Below are positions 43,406-51,414 of a DNA stretch of 64,000 nt, piece by piece; position 1 is the first letter of the stretch; each line of letters begins with the position of its first letter. The position numbers and the translations under genes were made by a program. The stretch is from the NCBI GenBank assembly GCA_023386585.1, contig JAEWJM010000004.1:173242-237241 (forward strand), given 5' to 3'. The DNA is from Bacteroidota bacterium. Its GTDB lineage: Bacteria; Bacteroidota; Bacteroidia; Flavobacteriales; Flavobacteriaceae. The notes beneath the pieces were generated by a model. The model saw only the letters and a list, made by a program, of their open reading frames with translations, did not search any database and was not told the DNA's origin.

Positions 43406-44350
43406 TTACATCAATCCGCGGCCTGCCTTATTGAGCTTGCCTGCAGCCTGGAATTCCTTAACGAGATTGTCCAAAATTCCGTTGATAAAAATACTGCTTT
43501 TTGGTGTTGAATATTCCTTCGCAATCTCAAGATATTCGTTAATGGTCACTTTGACCGGAATTGACGGAAACCGTTGGAATTCGCAGATGGCCATTTTTAG
43601 GATGATGGTGTCGATCTCGGCAATCCGCTCCGTATCCCAATTGGGCGTCTTGTTTATGTATTCCTTTCCAAATTCAATTTCATTCAGGACGGTTTTCCGG
43701 AAAAGGTCTTTTACAAAATCGGAATCTTCCTCGTCCTTGTACAGTTTCGGCACGCGGAACGACAGCGCGTCGGAAGGATCGATTTGCTTGAGTTGCTTGA
43801 TGATCTGGGTATTCACCAGCGGAATATCGTCAACCCACGTCAGCTTATGGTCTTCAAGGTAATCGTACAGTTTTTCGTTCGGCGCGATCAGTTCCATGAA
43901 CATATCGGCAACAAAATCGCGATCGGCTTCAACTGAAGAAGCAGCGGTCGCCATGTACTTTTTGTACAATTCACTCTGACGGATCTCATCAAGCATCAGT
44001 AGGATGTAGTCGTCGTTGCGGGACCAGTTGTTGATTTTTCGCTTTTCGAGCGCATCTGAAAGCGACTTGTTTTCAGCCAGGAAAACCAGGATTTTGTTGT
44101 CGATGAATTTCCGGTTCGGATTGCGCTCTTCAGCTGTCGCGAGGTGCTTTTTTGATGCCTTGTGAAGGTACTCTTCTTCCTTTTGGCGAATTTCAACCAG
44201 CGCCGAAAGCATGATCAGGTAGAGGTCCTGCACATTTTCGATGCTGTGAAAAAGAAACTTTTCTTCCTTTTCAAGATTATCAGAACCATTTTGGTGCATC
44301 GCATAAATGGATTGCATCACCTTTACACGAATATGTCTCCTGTTTAACAC
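43406..44350 (-). CDS. nusB: Long-form NusB transcription antitermination factor
   Basis: A 314-residue NusB, over twice the usual length of about 140. The first helix is standard (NRRHIRVKVMQSIYAMHQ), and the C-terminal portion has ERIAEIDTIILKMAICEFQRFPSIPVKVTINEYLEIAKEY and FINGILDNL, typical of NusB. Between lies an insertion of about 150 mostly helical residues. NusB with NusE binds boxA to prevent early termination in rRNA operons. The long version is usual in Bacteroidota (memory). Confidence 0.93.
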   Translation of the reverse strand: MLNRRHIRVKVMQSIYAMHQNGSDNLEKEEKFLFHSIENVQDLYLIMLSALVEIRQKEEEYLHKASKKHLATAEERNPNRKFIDNKILVFLAENKSLSDALEKRKINNWSRNDDYILLMLDEIRQSELYKKYMATAASSVEADRDFVADMFMELIAPNEKLYDYLEDHKLTWVDDIPLVNTQIIKQLKQIDPSDALSFRVPKLYKDEEDSDFVKDLFRKTVLNEIEFGKEYINKTPNWDTERIAEIDTIILKMAICEFQRFPSIPVKVTINEYLEIAKEYSTPKSSIFINGILDNLVKEFQAAGKLNKAGRGLM

Positions 44351-44415
44351 TGGATAAGAACTTTATAAGTTATCGCAAATTAATTTCAGCGATATAAATT
44401 TAAAAATAAAACGGA

Positions 44416-45519
44416 TTACTTCGAGTGCTCCATTTTTCTGTCGTCAATGCGCTTTTGAGCGATTGAAAGCGCAGCTTGGTAAGTCGTCAGGTTATTGCTG
44501 TCGGCAAAATTAAAGATCTCAAGAGTGGTGTTATAGATGTTTTCCGTACGGCGCATTGCCTCGGCCTTGTCGTAATTGACAATTTCTGCATAAACATTGA
44601 TGATTCCGCCAGCATTGATCAGGAAGTCGGGAGCATAAAGGATCCCGCGCTCGCGCAAAATCTTTCCGTGCACTTCTTCATTCGCAAGCTGATTATTCGC
44701 AGCACCGGCAATCACCTGCGCTTTGATCTTGTATATCGTGTTATCGTTTACAGTCGCACCAAGTGCACAAGGAGCGTAAATATCAACATCGGCGCTGTAA
44801 AGATCTTCTCCTGCGAAAATCTTTGCGCCATAACGGCTTCCGATTTCCTGCAGCCTTGCTTCGTTGATATCGGTAATCTGCACCAATGCGCCTTCCCGTG
44901 TCAGGTAATCCACAAGAGTTTCGCCAACGTGACCGATTCCCTGAACCAGGATTTTTTTGCCTTCGAGCTTGTCGCTTCCAAATTTGTATTTTGCCGCTGC
45001 CTTCATTCCCATATAAACGCCAAAAGCGGTTACAGGCGAGGGATTTCCAGATCCGCCGCGCTCTTCCGAAATTCCGGTAACGTACGGAGTGACGTCGCGG
45101 ATGAGATCCATATCAGGGGTTGTTGTCCCGACATCTTCGGCGGTGATGTATTTTCCGCTCAATGAGTGGATGAACTCACCAAACTTTACGATCAGCTCGG
45201 GAGTCTTGTCTTTTTTCGCATCGCCGATAATTACAGCCTTGCCTCCGCCGAGGTTCAAACCAGAAATAGCCGATTTGTAAGTCATCCCGCGGGAAAGCCG
45301 CAAAACGTCGTTCAGCGCCTCCCATTCATTCGTATATTTCCACATCCGGGTACCGCCCAGCGCAGGTCCTAAAACCGTGTTATGGATTCCGATTATTGCT
45401 TTTAATCCAGTATCTTTGTCATTGCAAAAAACGATTTGCTCGTGGTTGTCGAAAGACGTTTGTCCAAAAACAGGATCAATCTTATGAAGTTCTGCCGCCG
45501 TGGTAAATTCTGTAGTCAT
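44416..45519 (-). CDS. Leucine/valine-type amino-acid dehydrogenase
   Basis: A 367-residue Glu/Leu/Phe/Val dehydrogenase closest to leucine dehydrogenase. The substrate and catalytic lysines are Lys82 (TYKSAISG) and Lys94 (GGGKAVI). The NAD-binding motif is VQGIGHVGETL, and AGAANNQLA follows. It deaminates branched-chain amino acids to 2-oxo acids, which feed branched fatty-acid synthesis or catabolism. Confidence 0.92.
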   Translation of the reverse strand: MTTEFTTAAELHKIDPVFGQTSFDNHEQIVFCNDKDTGLKAIIGIHNTVLGPALGGTRMWKYTNEWEALNDVLRLSRGMTYKSAISGLNLGGGKAVIIGDAKKDKTPELIVKFGEFIHSLSGKYITAEDVGTTTPDMDLIRDVTPYVTGISEERGGSGNPSPVTAFGVYMGMKAAAKYKFGSDKLEGKKILVQGIGHVGETLVDYLTREGALVQITDINEARLQEIGSRYGAKIFAGEDLYSADVDIYAPCALGATVNDNTIYKIKAQVIAGAANNQLANEEVHGKILRERGILYAPDFLINAGGIINVYAEIVNYDKAEAMRRTENIYNTTLEIFNFADSNNLTTYQAALSIAQKRIDDRKMEHSK

Positions 45520-45560
45520 GAGTAAGCGTTTAAAGTTGTGGCATTTTCAAAAAGCCACCG

Positions 45561-45568
45561 CAAAATTA
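45561..45568 (-). promoter_or_regulatory. -7 box of leucine dehydrogenase
   Basis: Minus-strand TAATTTTG (plus CAAAATTA) lies 42 bases before the ATG. Confidence 0.4.
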
Positions 45569-45608
45569 AAATTAAAATCAAAAGCCCGCAGGATTTTTAG
45601 CAATAATT

Positions 45609-45635
45609 GTCAATCCTTTAACCTCTTGGATTGAC
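45609..45635. promoter_or_regulatory. Perfect 8-bp inverted repeat in a divergent region
   Basis: GTCAATCC (45609-45616) and GGATTGAC (45628-45635), 11-base gap, between leucine dehydrogenase and the ABC exporter. Operator or hairpin; no T run follows. Confidence 0.4.
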
Positions 45636-45714
45636 GGCCACTAATTTACTGCTGGGGAAACCGCATTGAAATTAACATTTACGTGGCTTAAGCGATGCCG
45701 TTTTCAATATTAAA

Positions 45715-47475
45715 ATGAAAGAATTACAATATTTAAACAAATACTTTATAAAATATAAATACCGCTTCCTGTTCGGTATAATCACTACAATTGTTGCCCA
45801 AATTTTCTCACTCTTCACGCCAAAGCTGATCAGCAAGTCATTTAAGGCTATCGAAGACTACGCAAAATCAGACGCATTGAATATTGCTTTGATCCGTACC
45901 GAGTTGTTTCACAACATTCTACTGATCATTGCCACCACAATTATCGCCGGGTTTCTCACGTTCCTGATGCGCCAAACGCTGATCGTAATGTCGCGCCACG
46001 TGGAGTACGATCTTAAAAATGAAGTCTTCCGCCAGTATGAAGTCCTCTCCCAGCAGTTTTACAAACAAAACCGCACCGGAGACCTAATGAACCGAATCAG
46101 CGAAGACGTGGGAAAAGTGCGCATGTACGTTGGGCCGGCAGTGATGTACACCATCAACACCTTCATCCGCTTTGCGATTGTAATAGTTTATATGTACAAC
46201 GTTTCGCCACGGCTGACGCTTTACACGCTGCTGCCGCTTCCGCTGCTTTCGTATGCGATTTTCAGGCTCAGCAGTGAAATCAACCGCCGAAGCACGACCT
46301 TTCAGCAATACTTGTCAAAAGTATCCAGCTTCACCCAGGAAGTATTTTCCGGAATCCGTGTGATAAAAGCCTATTCACTTGAAAATCAATACCAGTCCAA
46401 TATGGTCGATCTTTCAGCCGAAAGTAAGGCAAAAAGCATGAGCCTGGCAAAAGTCCAGTCGCTTTTCGGGCCGCTGATGATGGCGCTGATCGGCGTGAGC
46501 AACCTGGTCGTGATTTATTTTGGCGGAGTGATGTACATCAACGGCAGCATCAAAAGCATCGGTACGATAGCCGAGTTCATTCTATATGTAAACATGCTGA
46601 CCTGGCCGGTGGCTTCGTTGGGCTGGGTTTCGTCGATGGTGCAGGAAGCCGAAGCCTCTCAGAAAAGGATCAACGAATTCCTTCACATCAAGCCCGAAAT
46701 CAAGAATAACCATCCCGGAAAATCGGAGATTGAGGGTGAAATCGAATTCAACAACGTCACCTTTAAATACGAAGACACCAATATTACGGCGCTGAAAAAC
46801 ATTTCTTTTAAGGTGAAACAAGGCGAAACGCTTGCGATCCTCGGAAAAACCGGCAGCGGCAAATCGACTATACTTTCGCTAATCAGCCGGCTGTACGATG
46901 TTACTGACGGAAAAATTGCGATTGACGGCCGCGACATCCGGCAGGTGAATTTGTTCGACCTTCGCAAGAGCATCGGGATCGTCCCGCAGGACGCGTTCCT
47001 GTTTTCCGACACAATAAAGAACAACATCCGCTTCGGGAAAGAAGATGCGACCGACGACGAAGTGATAGCCGCGGCAAAAAATGCGGTCGTCCACGACAAC
47101 ATTACAGGATTCAACTTGCAGTATGAAACCGTACTTGGCGAACGCGGCATCACGCTTTCGGGCGGACAAAAACAACGTGTCTCCATTGCCCGCGCGATCA
47201 TCAAGAACCCGAAAATACTGCTGCTCGACGATTGCCTCTCGGCGGTCGATACCGAAACCGAGGAAGCGATACTCGGCAACCTGATGGATGTCACCCGAAA
47301 CAAAACGACGATCATCGTCAGCCACAGGGTTTCATCGGCCAAAAATGCCGACCGGATAATCATCCTTGAGGACGGAAATATCATCCAGCAAGGCACGCAC
47401 AACCAGCTTGTGGCAGCCGAAGGATATTACCGCGAACTGTACCTGAAACAGTTGTCGGAAAAAGAATTGACATGA
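45715..47475 (+). CDS. ABC exporter, fused membrane and ATPase domains
   Basis: A 586-residue half-transporter of the MsbA/MdlA-like type. Six membrane segments lie in about 15-315; the nucleotide-binding domain is about 340-580. Walker A is GKTGSGKST, the signature is LSGGQKQRVSIARA, and the H-loop is IIVSHRVSS. In Walker B the catalytic glutamate is aspartate (LLLDDCLSAVD), as in one subunit of some heterodimeric exporters. The exported molecule is unknown. No partner gene is adjacent. Confidence 0.93.
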   Translation: MKELQYLNKYFIKYKYRFLFGIITTIVAQIFSLFTPKLISKSFKAIEDYAKSDALNIALIRTELFHNILLIIATTIIAGFLTFLMRQTLIVMSRHVEYDLKNEVFRQYEVLSQQFYKQNRTGDLMNRISEDVGKVRMYVGPAVMYTINTFIRFAIVIVYMYNVSPRLTLYTLLPLPLLSYAIFRLSSEINRRSTTFQQYLSKVSSFTQEVFSGIRVIKAYSLENQYQSNMVDLSAESKAKSMSLAKVQSLFGPLMMALIGVSNLVVIYFGGVMYINGSIKSIGTIAEFILYVNMLTWPVASLGWVSSMVQEAEASQKRINEFLHIKPEIKNNHPGKSEIEGEIEFNNVTFKYEDTNITALKNISFKVKQGETLAILGKTGSGKSTILSLISRLYDVTDGKIAIDGRDIRQVNLFDLRKSIGIVPQDAFLFSDTIKNNIRFGKEDATDDEVIAAAKNAVVHDNITGFNLQYETVLGERGITLSGGQKQRVSIARAIIKNPKILLLDDCLSAVDTETEEAILGNLMDVTRNKTTIIVSHRVSSAKNADRIIILEDGNIIQQGTHNQLVAAEGYYRELYLKQLSEKELT

Positions 47476-47544
47476 TTTTTTGTTTTGTAACCCTTTTTTT
47501 AGCACTTTTGAAAGGTCAAACACAAAACTAATCTGATCGAACGT

Positions 47545-47925
47545 ATGAGAGAAAATGATATATTAGAAAAAGAGGAGATCTTTTCGAAAGTCCTTAGGGC
47601 AGGAAGAAGGACTTATTTTTTCGATGTCAGGGCTACCAAGGCCGACGATTACTACATCACGATTACCGAAAGCAAGAAGTTTACCGAGGAAGACGGTTCG
47701 TTCCACTTTAAGAAGCACAAAATTTATCTTTATAAGGAAGACTTCGCCGCGTTTTCAGAAATCCTTGACGAAATGACACGGTACGTCCTCAACAACAAAG
47801 GCGAGGAAGTTATCTCCGAAAGACACCAGAAAGACTACAAGCGCGAATATCCGGTCACCGAAAAGATCGATAGCGAGATTCCTGCAGCCGAAACCTTTAC
47901 AAACATCGATTTCGACGACATTTAA
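47545..47925 (+). CDS. PUR-alpha-like nucleic-acid-binding protein (DUF3276)
   Basis: A 126-residue protein with the PUR-type motif KEEIFSKVLRAGRRTYFFDVRATKADDYYITITESKK (N-terminal half, positions about 8-44, quoted only in part by type) and HKIYLYKEDFAAF. This is the small bacterial PUR family known from BpuR of Borrelia and common in Bacteroidota; it binds DNA and RNA. It is monocistronic, with a terminator. Confidence 0.9.
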   Translation: MRENDILEKEEIFSKVLRAGRRTYFFDVRATKADDYYITITESKKFTEEDGSFHFKKHKIYLYKEDFAAFSEILDEMTRYVLNNKGEEVISERHQKDYKREYPVTEKIDSEIPAAETFTNIDFDDI

Positions 47926-47931
47926 AAATTT

Positions 47932-47956
47932 ACCCGGTTTATCGCCGGGTTTTTTA
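47932..47956 (+). terminator. Rho-independent terminator
   Basis: A 6-bp stem ACCCGG/CCGGGT (47932-47937 with 47945-47950), 7-base loop, then a T run to 47956. It ends the DUF3276 gene and may also serve the convergent CsaA-like gene. Confidence 0.8.
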
Positions 47957-48289
47957 TTTGATCCGCAGTCCGGGTTCGACCTTAAGTCCCGGCTCGAGCA
48001 AGACCACGTCACCATCCGGACCGACAGCACCCAGCACAAGGCATTCACTCATAAACTTTCCGATCTGCTTTTTTGGAAAATTCACCACCGCCACGACTTG
48101 CTTGCCCAAAAGCCCTTCTTTAGTATATCGTTTTGTGATTTGCGCCGACGATTTCTGAATTCCGATTTCCGGTCCAAAATCGATGACCAGCTGATACGCC
48201 GGTTGCCGCGCTTCGGGAAAATCGCGTGCTTCGATCACATTTCCCACACGCATTTCGACGCGTCCAAATTCTTCCCAGGTCAGTTCCAT
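47954..48289 (-). CDS. tRNA-binding-domain protein, CsaA-like
   Basis: A 111-residue OB-fold protein of the EMAP/CsaA type: FGRVEMRVGNVIEARDFPEARQP at the start, and QVVAVVNFPKKQIGKFMSECLVLG and a late GDVVLLEPG. CsaA-like proteins bind tRNA or act as a chaperone; the physiological role is not settled. Confidence 0.9.
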   Translation of the reverse strand: MELTWEEFGRVEMRVGNVIEARDFPEARQPAYQLVIDFGPEIGIQKSSAQITKRYTKEGLLGKQVVAVVNFPKKQIGKFMSECLVLGAVGPDGDVVLLEPGLKVEPGLRIK

Positions 48290-48303
48290 AACTTATTTAT
48301 TTT

Positions 48304-48382
48304 GGGCGTGCCACCGGCTCCGCAAGCTCCGCCGCTGTCGGGCTGTCCGCTGTGCACGGCACCTTGCTTCCATCCCTCACGC
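48304..48382 (+). repeat. Palindromic intergenic repeat, copy E (second subtype)
   Basis: GGGCGTGCC, GTCGGGCTGTCCGC, TGTGCACGGCACC, GCTTCCATCCCTCACGC. Closest to copy F, sharing the TGTCCGC and GCTTCCATC blocks with the A-D type. Confidence 0.7.
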
Positions 48383-48435
48383 AGGCGATGGATTTATTAT
48401 ATTTGATCCGTTAATTCAACTTATCCAAAAGCCGT

Positions 48436-48993
48436 ATGTCACGCACCGCATCCAAAATGCTTCCCCTGGGAACCGCAGCTCCCGCTTTTCGTCTTCGCGA
48501 TGTTATCTCGGGCGAGGATTACTCCTATTCCGAACTCAAAGGCGACAAAGGAACGCTCGTTTGCTTTATCTGCAACCACTGCCCTTTCGTGCATCACGTG
48601 CTTCCGGAACTGCTGATGATTGCCGGCGATTACCGCGTTCAGGGAATCGGATTTATCGCGATATCAAGCAACGATGTAACACAATATCCGCAGGACGGAC
48701 CCGAGCTGATGGCCGAATTCGCGTTCCGTAACAAGTTCAGTTTTCCGTATTTCTACGACGAATCACAAGAAGTTGCGCGTGCTTTTGACGCCGCGTGCAC
48801 TCCGGATTTCTTTCTTTTTGATCGCGACGACAAACTCTACTACCGTGGCCAGCTCGACGATTCGCGTCCCGGAAACGGGATCCCGCTCAGCGGATCATCA
48901 CTTCGCGGCGCCATTGACGCACTGATCTACAACCGCAGCTTTCGCGGTGAGCAAAAGCCGTCGATCGGGTGTAATATAAAATGGAAACTGTAA
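48436..48993 (+). CDS. Thioredoxin-fold protein (AhpC/TSA-like)
   Basis: A 185-residue cytosolic thioredoxin-fold protein with the redox motif CNHCPFVHH (C-x-x-C with Cys46 and Cys49 approximately), GIGFIAISSNDVTQYPQDGP, and the cis-Pro region TPDFFLFD. Fits a family of short thioredoxin-like proteins of unproven partner. The stop is directly adjacent to the convergent cytochrome gene. Confidence 0.88.
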   Translation: MSRTASKMLPLGTAAPAFRLRDVISGEDYSYSELKGDKGTLVCFICNHCPFVHHVLPELLMIAGDYRVQGIGFIAISSNDVTQYPQDGPELMAEFAFRNKFSFPYFYDESQEVARAFDAACTPDFFLFDRDDKLYYRGQLDDSRPGNGIPLSGSSLRGAIDALIYNRSFRGEQKPSIGCNIKWKL

Positions 48994-49281
48994 TTACCTG
49001 GCCTGCGAAAAAATATAGGTACGGATTTGCGCCATCTGCGCGTCGTCAAGTTTGGCCTTGCGCTGCATTTTCACTAAGATCGGTTCCCATTGCTCGCGGG
49101 TAAAAGCAGTTGGCGAGAAAAGTTTGTGGCAGCGTGCGCAGTTGTTTTCAAACATTGATTTTCCTTCGGCTATTTCGGTAGAAACGGCAGGCGCTTCCTC
49201 TTTTTTGTCGGCAACCGGCTTTTTTGTTGAACACGCTAGTGCGCTAAGGACAAATGCAATCGCAACTATTTTTGATTTCAT
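48994..49281 (-). CDS. Small c-type cytochrome lipoprotein
   Basis: A 95-residue protein with a lipoprotein signal (lipobox LAC near residue 17), an acidic linker, and a heme motif CARCH (C-x-x-C-H). Met axial ligand is probably in VKMQRKAKL. It would be an electron carrier anchored to the inner or outer membrane facing the periplasm. The start is ATG 49281; a longer frame to 49338 has no signal peptide and overlaps the promoter. Confidence 0.88.
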   Translation of the reverse strand: MKSKIVAIAFVLSALACSTKKPVADKKEEAPAVSTEIAEGKSMFENNCARCHKLFSPTAFTREQWEPILVKMQRKAKLDDAQMAQIRTYIFSQAR

Positions 49282-49297
49282 TGAATGTTGGTTTTTA

Positions 49298-49305
49298 CAA
49301 ATGTA
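49298..49305 (-). promoter_or_regulatory. -7 box of the cytochrome gene
   Basis: Minus-strand TACATTTG (plus CAAATGTA) lies 17 bases before the ATG at 49281. Confidence 0.5.
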
Positions 49306-49334
49306 ATATTTTTCCCATTCCGTAAAATACCCGC

Positions 49335-49358
49335 ACAAAAAAAGCGCCCGAAGGCGCT
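49335..49358 (-). terminator. Terminator of the PPIase gene, C(UUCG)G loop
   Basis: On the minus strand, AGCGCC-TTCG-GGCGCT then seven T (stem 49343-49348 with 49353-49358). The UUCG tetraloop with a closing C-G is an especially stable hairpin cap. Confidence 0.9.
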
Positions 49359-49361
49359 CTG

Positions 49362-50294
49362 CTATTTTACATCCATGAGTTCGACATCAAAAATCAGCGT
49401 TGCATTCGGCGGAATTACGCCTCCCGCGCCCGCCGCGCCGTAACCAAGATACGACGGAATGACGAATCGGGCCTTGTCGCCTACCTGAAGCAGCGCAATT
49501 CCCTCATCCCAACCTTCAATTACGTGTCCGCGTCCCAAAGGAAATTCGATTGGCTTCTTCCTTGAATACGAATTGTCGAACACCCGGCCGTTTTCAAGCG
49601 AACCGGAATAGTGTACGGAAACAATTTTACCATTTTCGGCTTTCTTTCCATTTCCTTTCTGAATGAATTTATATCGGAGTCCGCTCGCAGTTTTCTCAAA
49701 ACCGGCAGCCAGTTTTTCCAATTCTGCCTCGGCGGCTTCACGGACTGCAGCTTCGCGCTTTTCACGTGAACCTTCAAATGTGCGGAAAGCTTCCACAGCG
49801 TTCCACTTTTCGGCTTGCTCGCCCACACGGATTATTTCGACCTTTTCAATCTCATCGCCCTGACCGATTGCATCCACAACGTCTTGTCCTTCCACCACAT
49901 TTCCAAAAACCGTGTGCTTGTCGTCAAGCCAAGGCGTGGCAACATGCGTGATAAAAAATTGCGAGCCGTTACTTCCCGGTCCCGAATTGGCCATCGAAAG
50001 TACGCCCGGCGCATCGTGACGCAAATCCTGGTGGAATTCATCGTCAAATTTATAACCCGGCCCGCCTGTTCCGACGCCTTGCGGACAACCGCCCTGAATC
50101 ATGAAATCGGGAATTACTCGGTGAAATTTGAGTCCGTCATAAAACGGCTTTCCCTGCGGCCGAGCCGAATTCTCAAGGTTTCCTTCTGCGAGCGCAACGA
50201 AATTCCCAACAGTTCCGGGAGTGAGTTCGTATGTAAGTTTGACCAATATCGATCCTTTTTTGGTAATGAACCTGGAGTATATTCCGTTTTCCAT
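49362..50294 (-). CDS. Cyclophilin-FKBP fusion peptidyl-prolyl isomerase
   Basis: A 310-residue protein joining two unrelated prolyl-isomerase folds. Residues about 8-160 are cyclophilin-type (FHRVIPDFMIQGGCP, SNGSQFFITH, HTVFGNVVEG). Residues about 200-310 are FKBP-type (VSVHYSGSLENGRVFDNSY, FPLGRGHVIEGWDEGI, IPPNATLIFDVEL). No signal peptide, so cytosolic folding is likely. Such dual-family immunophilins were described in Flavobacterium. ATG 50297 is a one-codon alternative start. Confidence 0.93.
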   Translation of the reverse strand: MENGIYSRFITKKGSILVKLTYELTPGTVGNFVALAEGNLENSARPQGKPFYDGLKFHRVIPDFMIQGGCPQGVGTGGPGYKFDDEFHQDLRHDAPGVLSMANSGPGSNGSQFFITHVATPWLDDKHTVFGNVVEGQDVVDAIGQGDEIEKVEIIRVGEQAEKWNAVEAFRTFEGSREKREAAVREAAEAELEKLAAGFEKTASGLRYKFIQKGNGKKAENGKIVSVHYSGSLENGRVFDNSYSRKKPIEFPLGRGHVIEGWDEGIALLQVGDKARFVIPSYLGYGAAGAGGVIPPNATLIFDVELMDVK

Positions 50295-50318
50295 CATTTT
50301 CAATTTTAAAATGAACGG

Positions 50319-50326
50319 CAAAATTA
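50319..50326 (-). promoter_or_regulatory. -7 box of the PPIase gene
   Basis: Minus-strand TAATTTTG (plus CAAAATTA) lies 24 bases before the ATG at 50294; this also excludes an upstream TTG start at 50321. Confidence 0.5.
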
Positions 50327-50451
50327 CAAGAAATGGGCGAAAGATTTGTTATCGATTGACTGCTTTCGCGACCGAGCTTTTCATTCCTTTCCAGTTTATC
50401 CCTGAAATACCTTGCGTTAGCCTTACATCCATTAAAAAACAATTTAGCAAC

Positions 50452-50459
50452 TATCTTTG
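50452..50459 (+). promoter_or_regulatory. -7 box of trmD
   Basis: TATCTTTG lies 15 bases before the ATG at 50475. Confidence 0.5.
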
Positions 50460-50474
50460 CAAAAACTACAATCA

Positions 50475-51155
50475 ATGCGAATCGATATAATCACCGTCTT
50501 GCCGGAACTATTACGGAGTCCGTTCGAAGCTTCGATCATGAAGCGCGCAATCGACAAAGGATTGGTGGAAGTCCACTTTCACAACCTTCGCGATTACACG
50601 ACAAACAAGCAGAAAAGCGTTGATGATTACCAGTTTGGCGGAGGCGCGGGAATGGTCATGATGGTGCAGCCAATCGACGATTGCATCAGCAAACTGAAAT
50701 CGGAACGCGACTACGACGAGATAATCTACATGACACCAGACGGCGAAACGCTCAACCAGCGAATGGCGAACCGGCTGTCAACTGTTGGAAACCTTATTAT
50801 TTTATGCGGACATTATAAAGGGGTCGATCAGCGTGTGCGCGACCATTTTATCACAAAGGAGATTTCAATCGGCGATTATGTGCTGAGCGGCGGTGAACTT
50901 GGTGCGCTGGTTCTTTCGGATGCGATCATTCGGCTTATTCCGGGCGTTCTCAGCGACGAAACCTCGGCACTGACCGACAGCTTCCAGGACAACTTGCTCG
51001 CGCCACCGGTTTATACGCGGCCGGCAGATTATAAAGGGTGGAAAGTCCCCGAAGTGCTCACAAGCGGCCACGCTGCGAAAATCGACAAATGGCGTGATGA
51101 TATGGCCTATGAGCACACAAAAAACCGGCGGCCGGATCTCTTGAATGGAGAGTAG
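50475..51155 (+). CDS. trmD: tRNA (guanine-N1-)-methyltransferase
   Basis: A 226-residue SPOUT enzyme that makes m1G37 in tRNA. The trefoil-knot region is present (LIILCGHYKGVDQRV, SIGDYVLSGGELGALVLSDAI). ATG 50475 is chosen over a TTG at 50457 because the latter is in the -7 box. In most bacteria trmD is next to rplS in one operon; here 259 bases with a repeat and a separate promoter lie between them. Confidence 0.96.
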   Translation: MRIDIITVLPELLRSPFEASIMKRAIDKGLVEVHFHNLRDYTTNKQKSVDDYQFGGGAGMVMMVQPIDDCISKLKSERDYDEIIYMTPDGETLNQRMANRLSTVGNLIILCGHYKGVDQRVRDHFITKEISIGDYVLSGGELGALVLSDAIIRLIPGVLSDETSALTDSFQDNLLAPPVYTRPADYKGWKVPEVLTSGHAAKIDKWRDDMAYEHTKNRRPDLLNGE

Positions 51156-51156
51156 T

Positions 51157-51232
51157 TAATAGTTTACAGTTAACGGTTTACAGTTAACGGTTTACAGTTT
51201 ACAGTTAACGGTTTACAGGTTACAATTAACAG
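51157..51232. repeat. Tandem TTTACAGTT repeats between trmD and rplS
   Basis: TTTACAGTT begins at 51163, 51177, 51191 and 51198, and a variant at 51212, so spacing is 14 or 7 bases. Two inverse copies (AACTGTAAA) are at 51271 and 51285, again 14 bases apart. It can form alternative hairpins. Confidence 0.75.
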
Positions 51233-51315
51233 GCTGTTTGCATGGCCTTTGCATTACTATGGCGCCTGTGAACTGTAAATCTTGAACTGTAAAGTAAAAA
51301 ACTTTATTCTCTGTC

Positions 51316-51345
51316 TTGCATCGTTTGTCTTTTTGAGTATCTTTG
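51316..51345 (+). promoter_or_regulatory. rplS promoter
   Basis: TTG at 51316-51318 and TATCTTTG at 51338-51345 with 19 bases between them, the textbook Bacteroidota spacing. Confidence 0.8.
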
Positions 51346-51348
51346 CGC

Positions 51349-51414
51349 CCACATTGGACCAACCTCTGGCGAAACTCGTGAAATGTTGCTCTAGTTCAAC
51401 TTTAAATTTAAGTC
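51349..51414 (+). promoter_or_regulatory. rplS 5' leader, candidate L19 autoregulatory leader
   Basis: About 65 transcribed bases with local dyads (TTGG-A-CCAA; GTTG...CAAC) before the rplS ATG. From memory a flavobacterial L19 leader RNA has been described; whether this sequence fits its model was not tested. Confidence 0.4.

Noticed and set aside
51157..51232. Possible CRISPR-like array
   Set aside because: Units are only 14 or 7 bases, there are no spacers and no cas genes are in the window.
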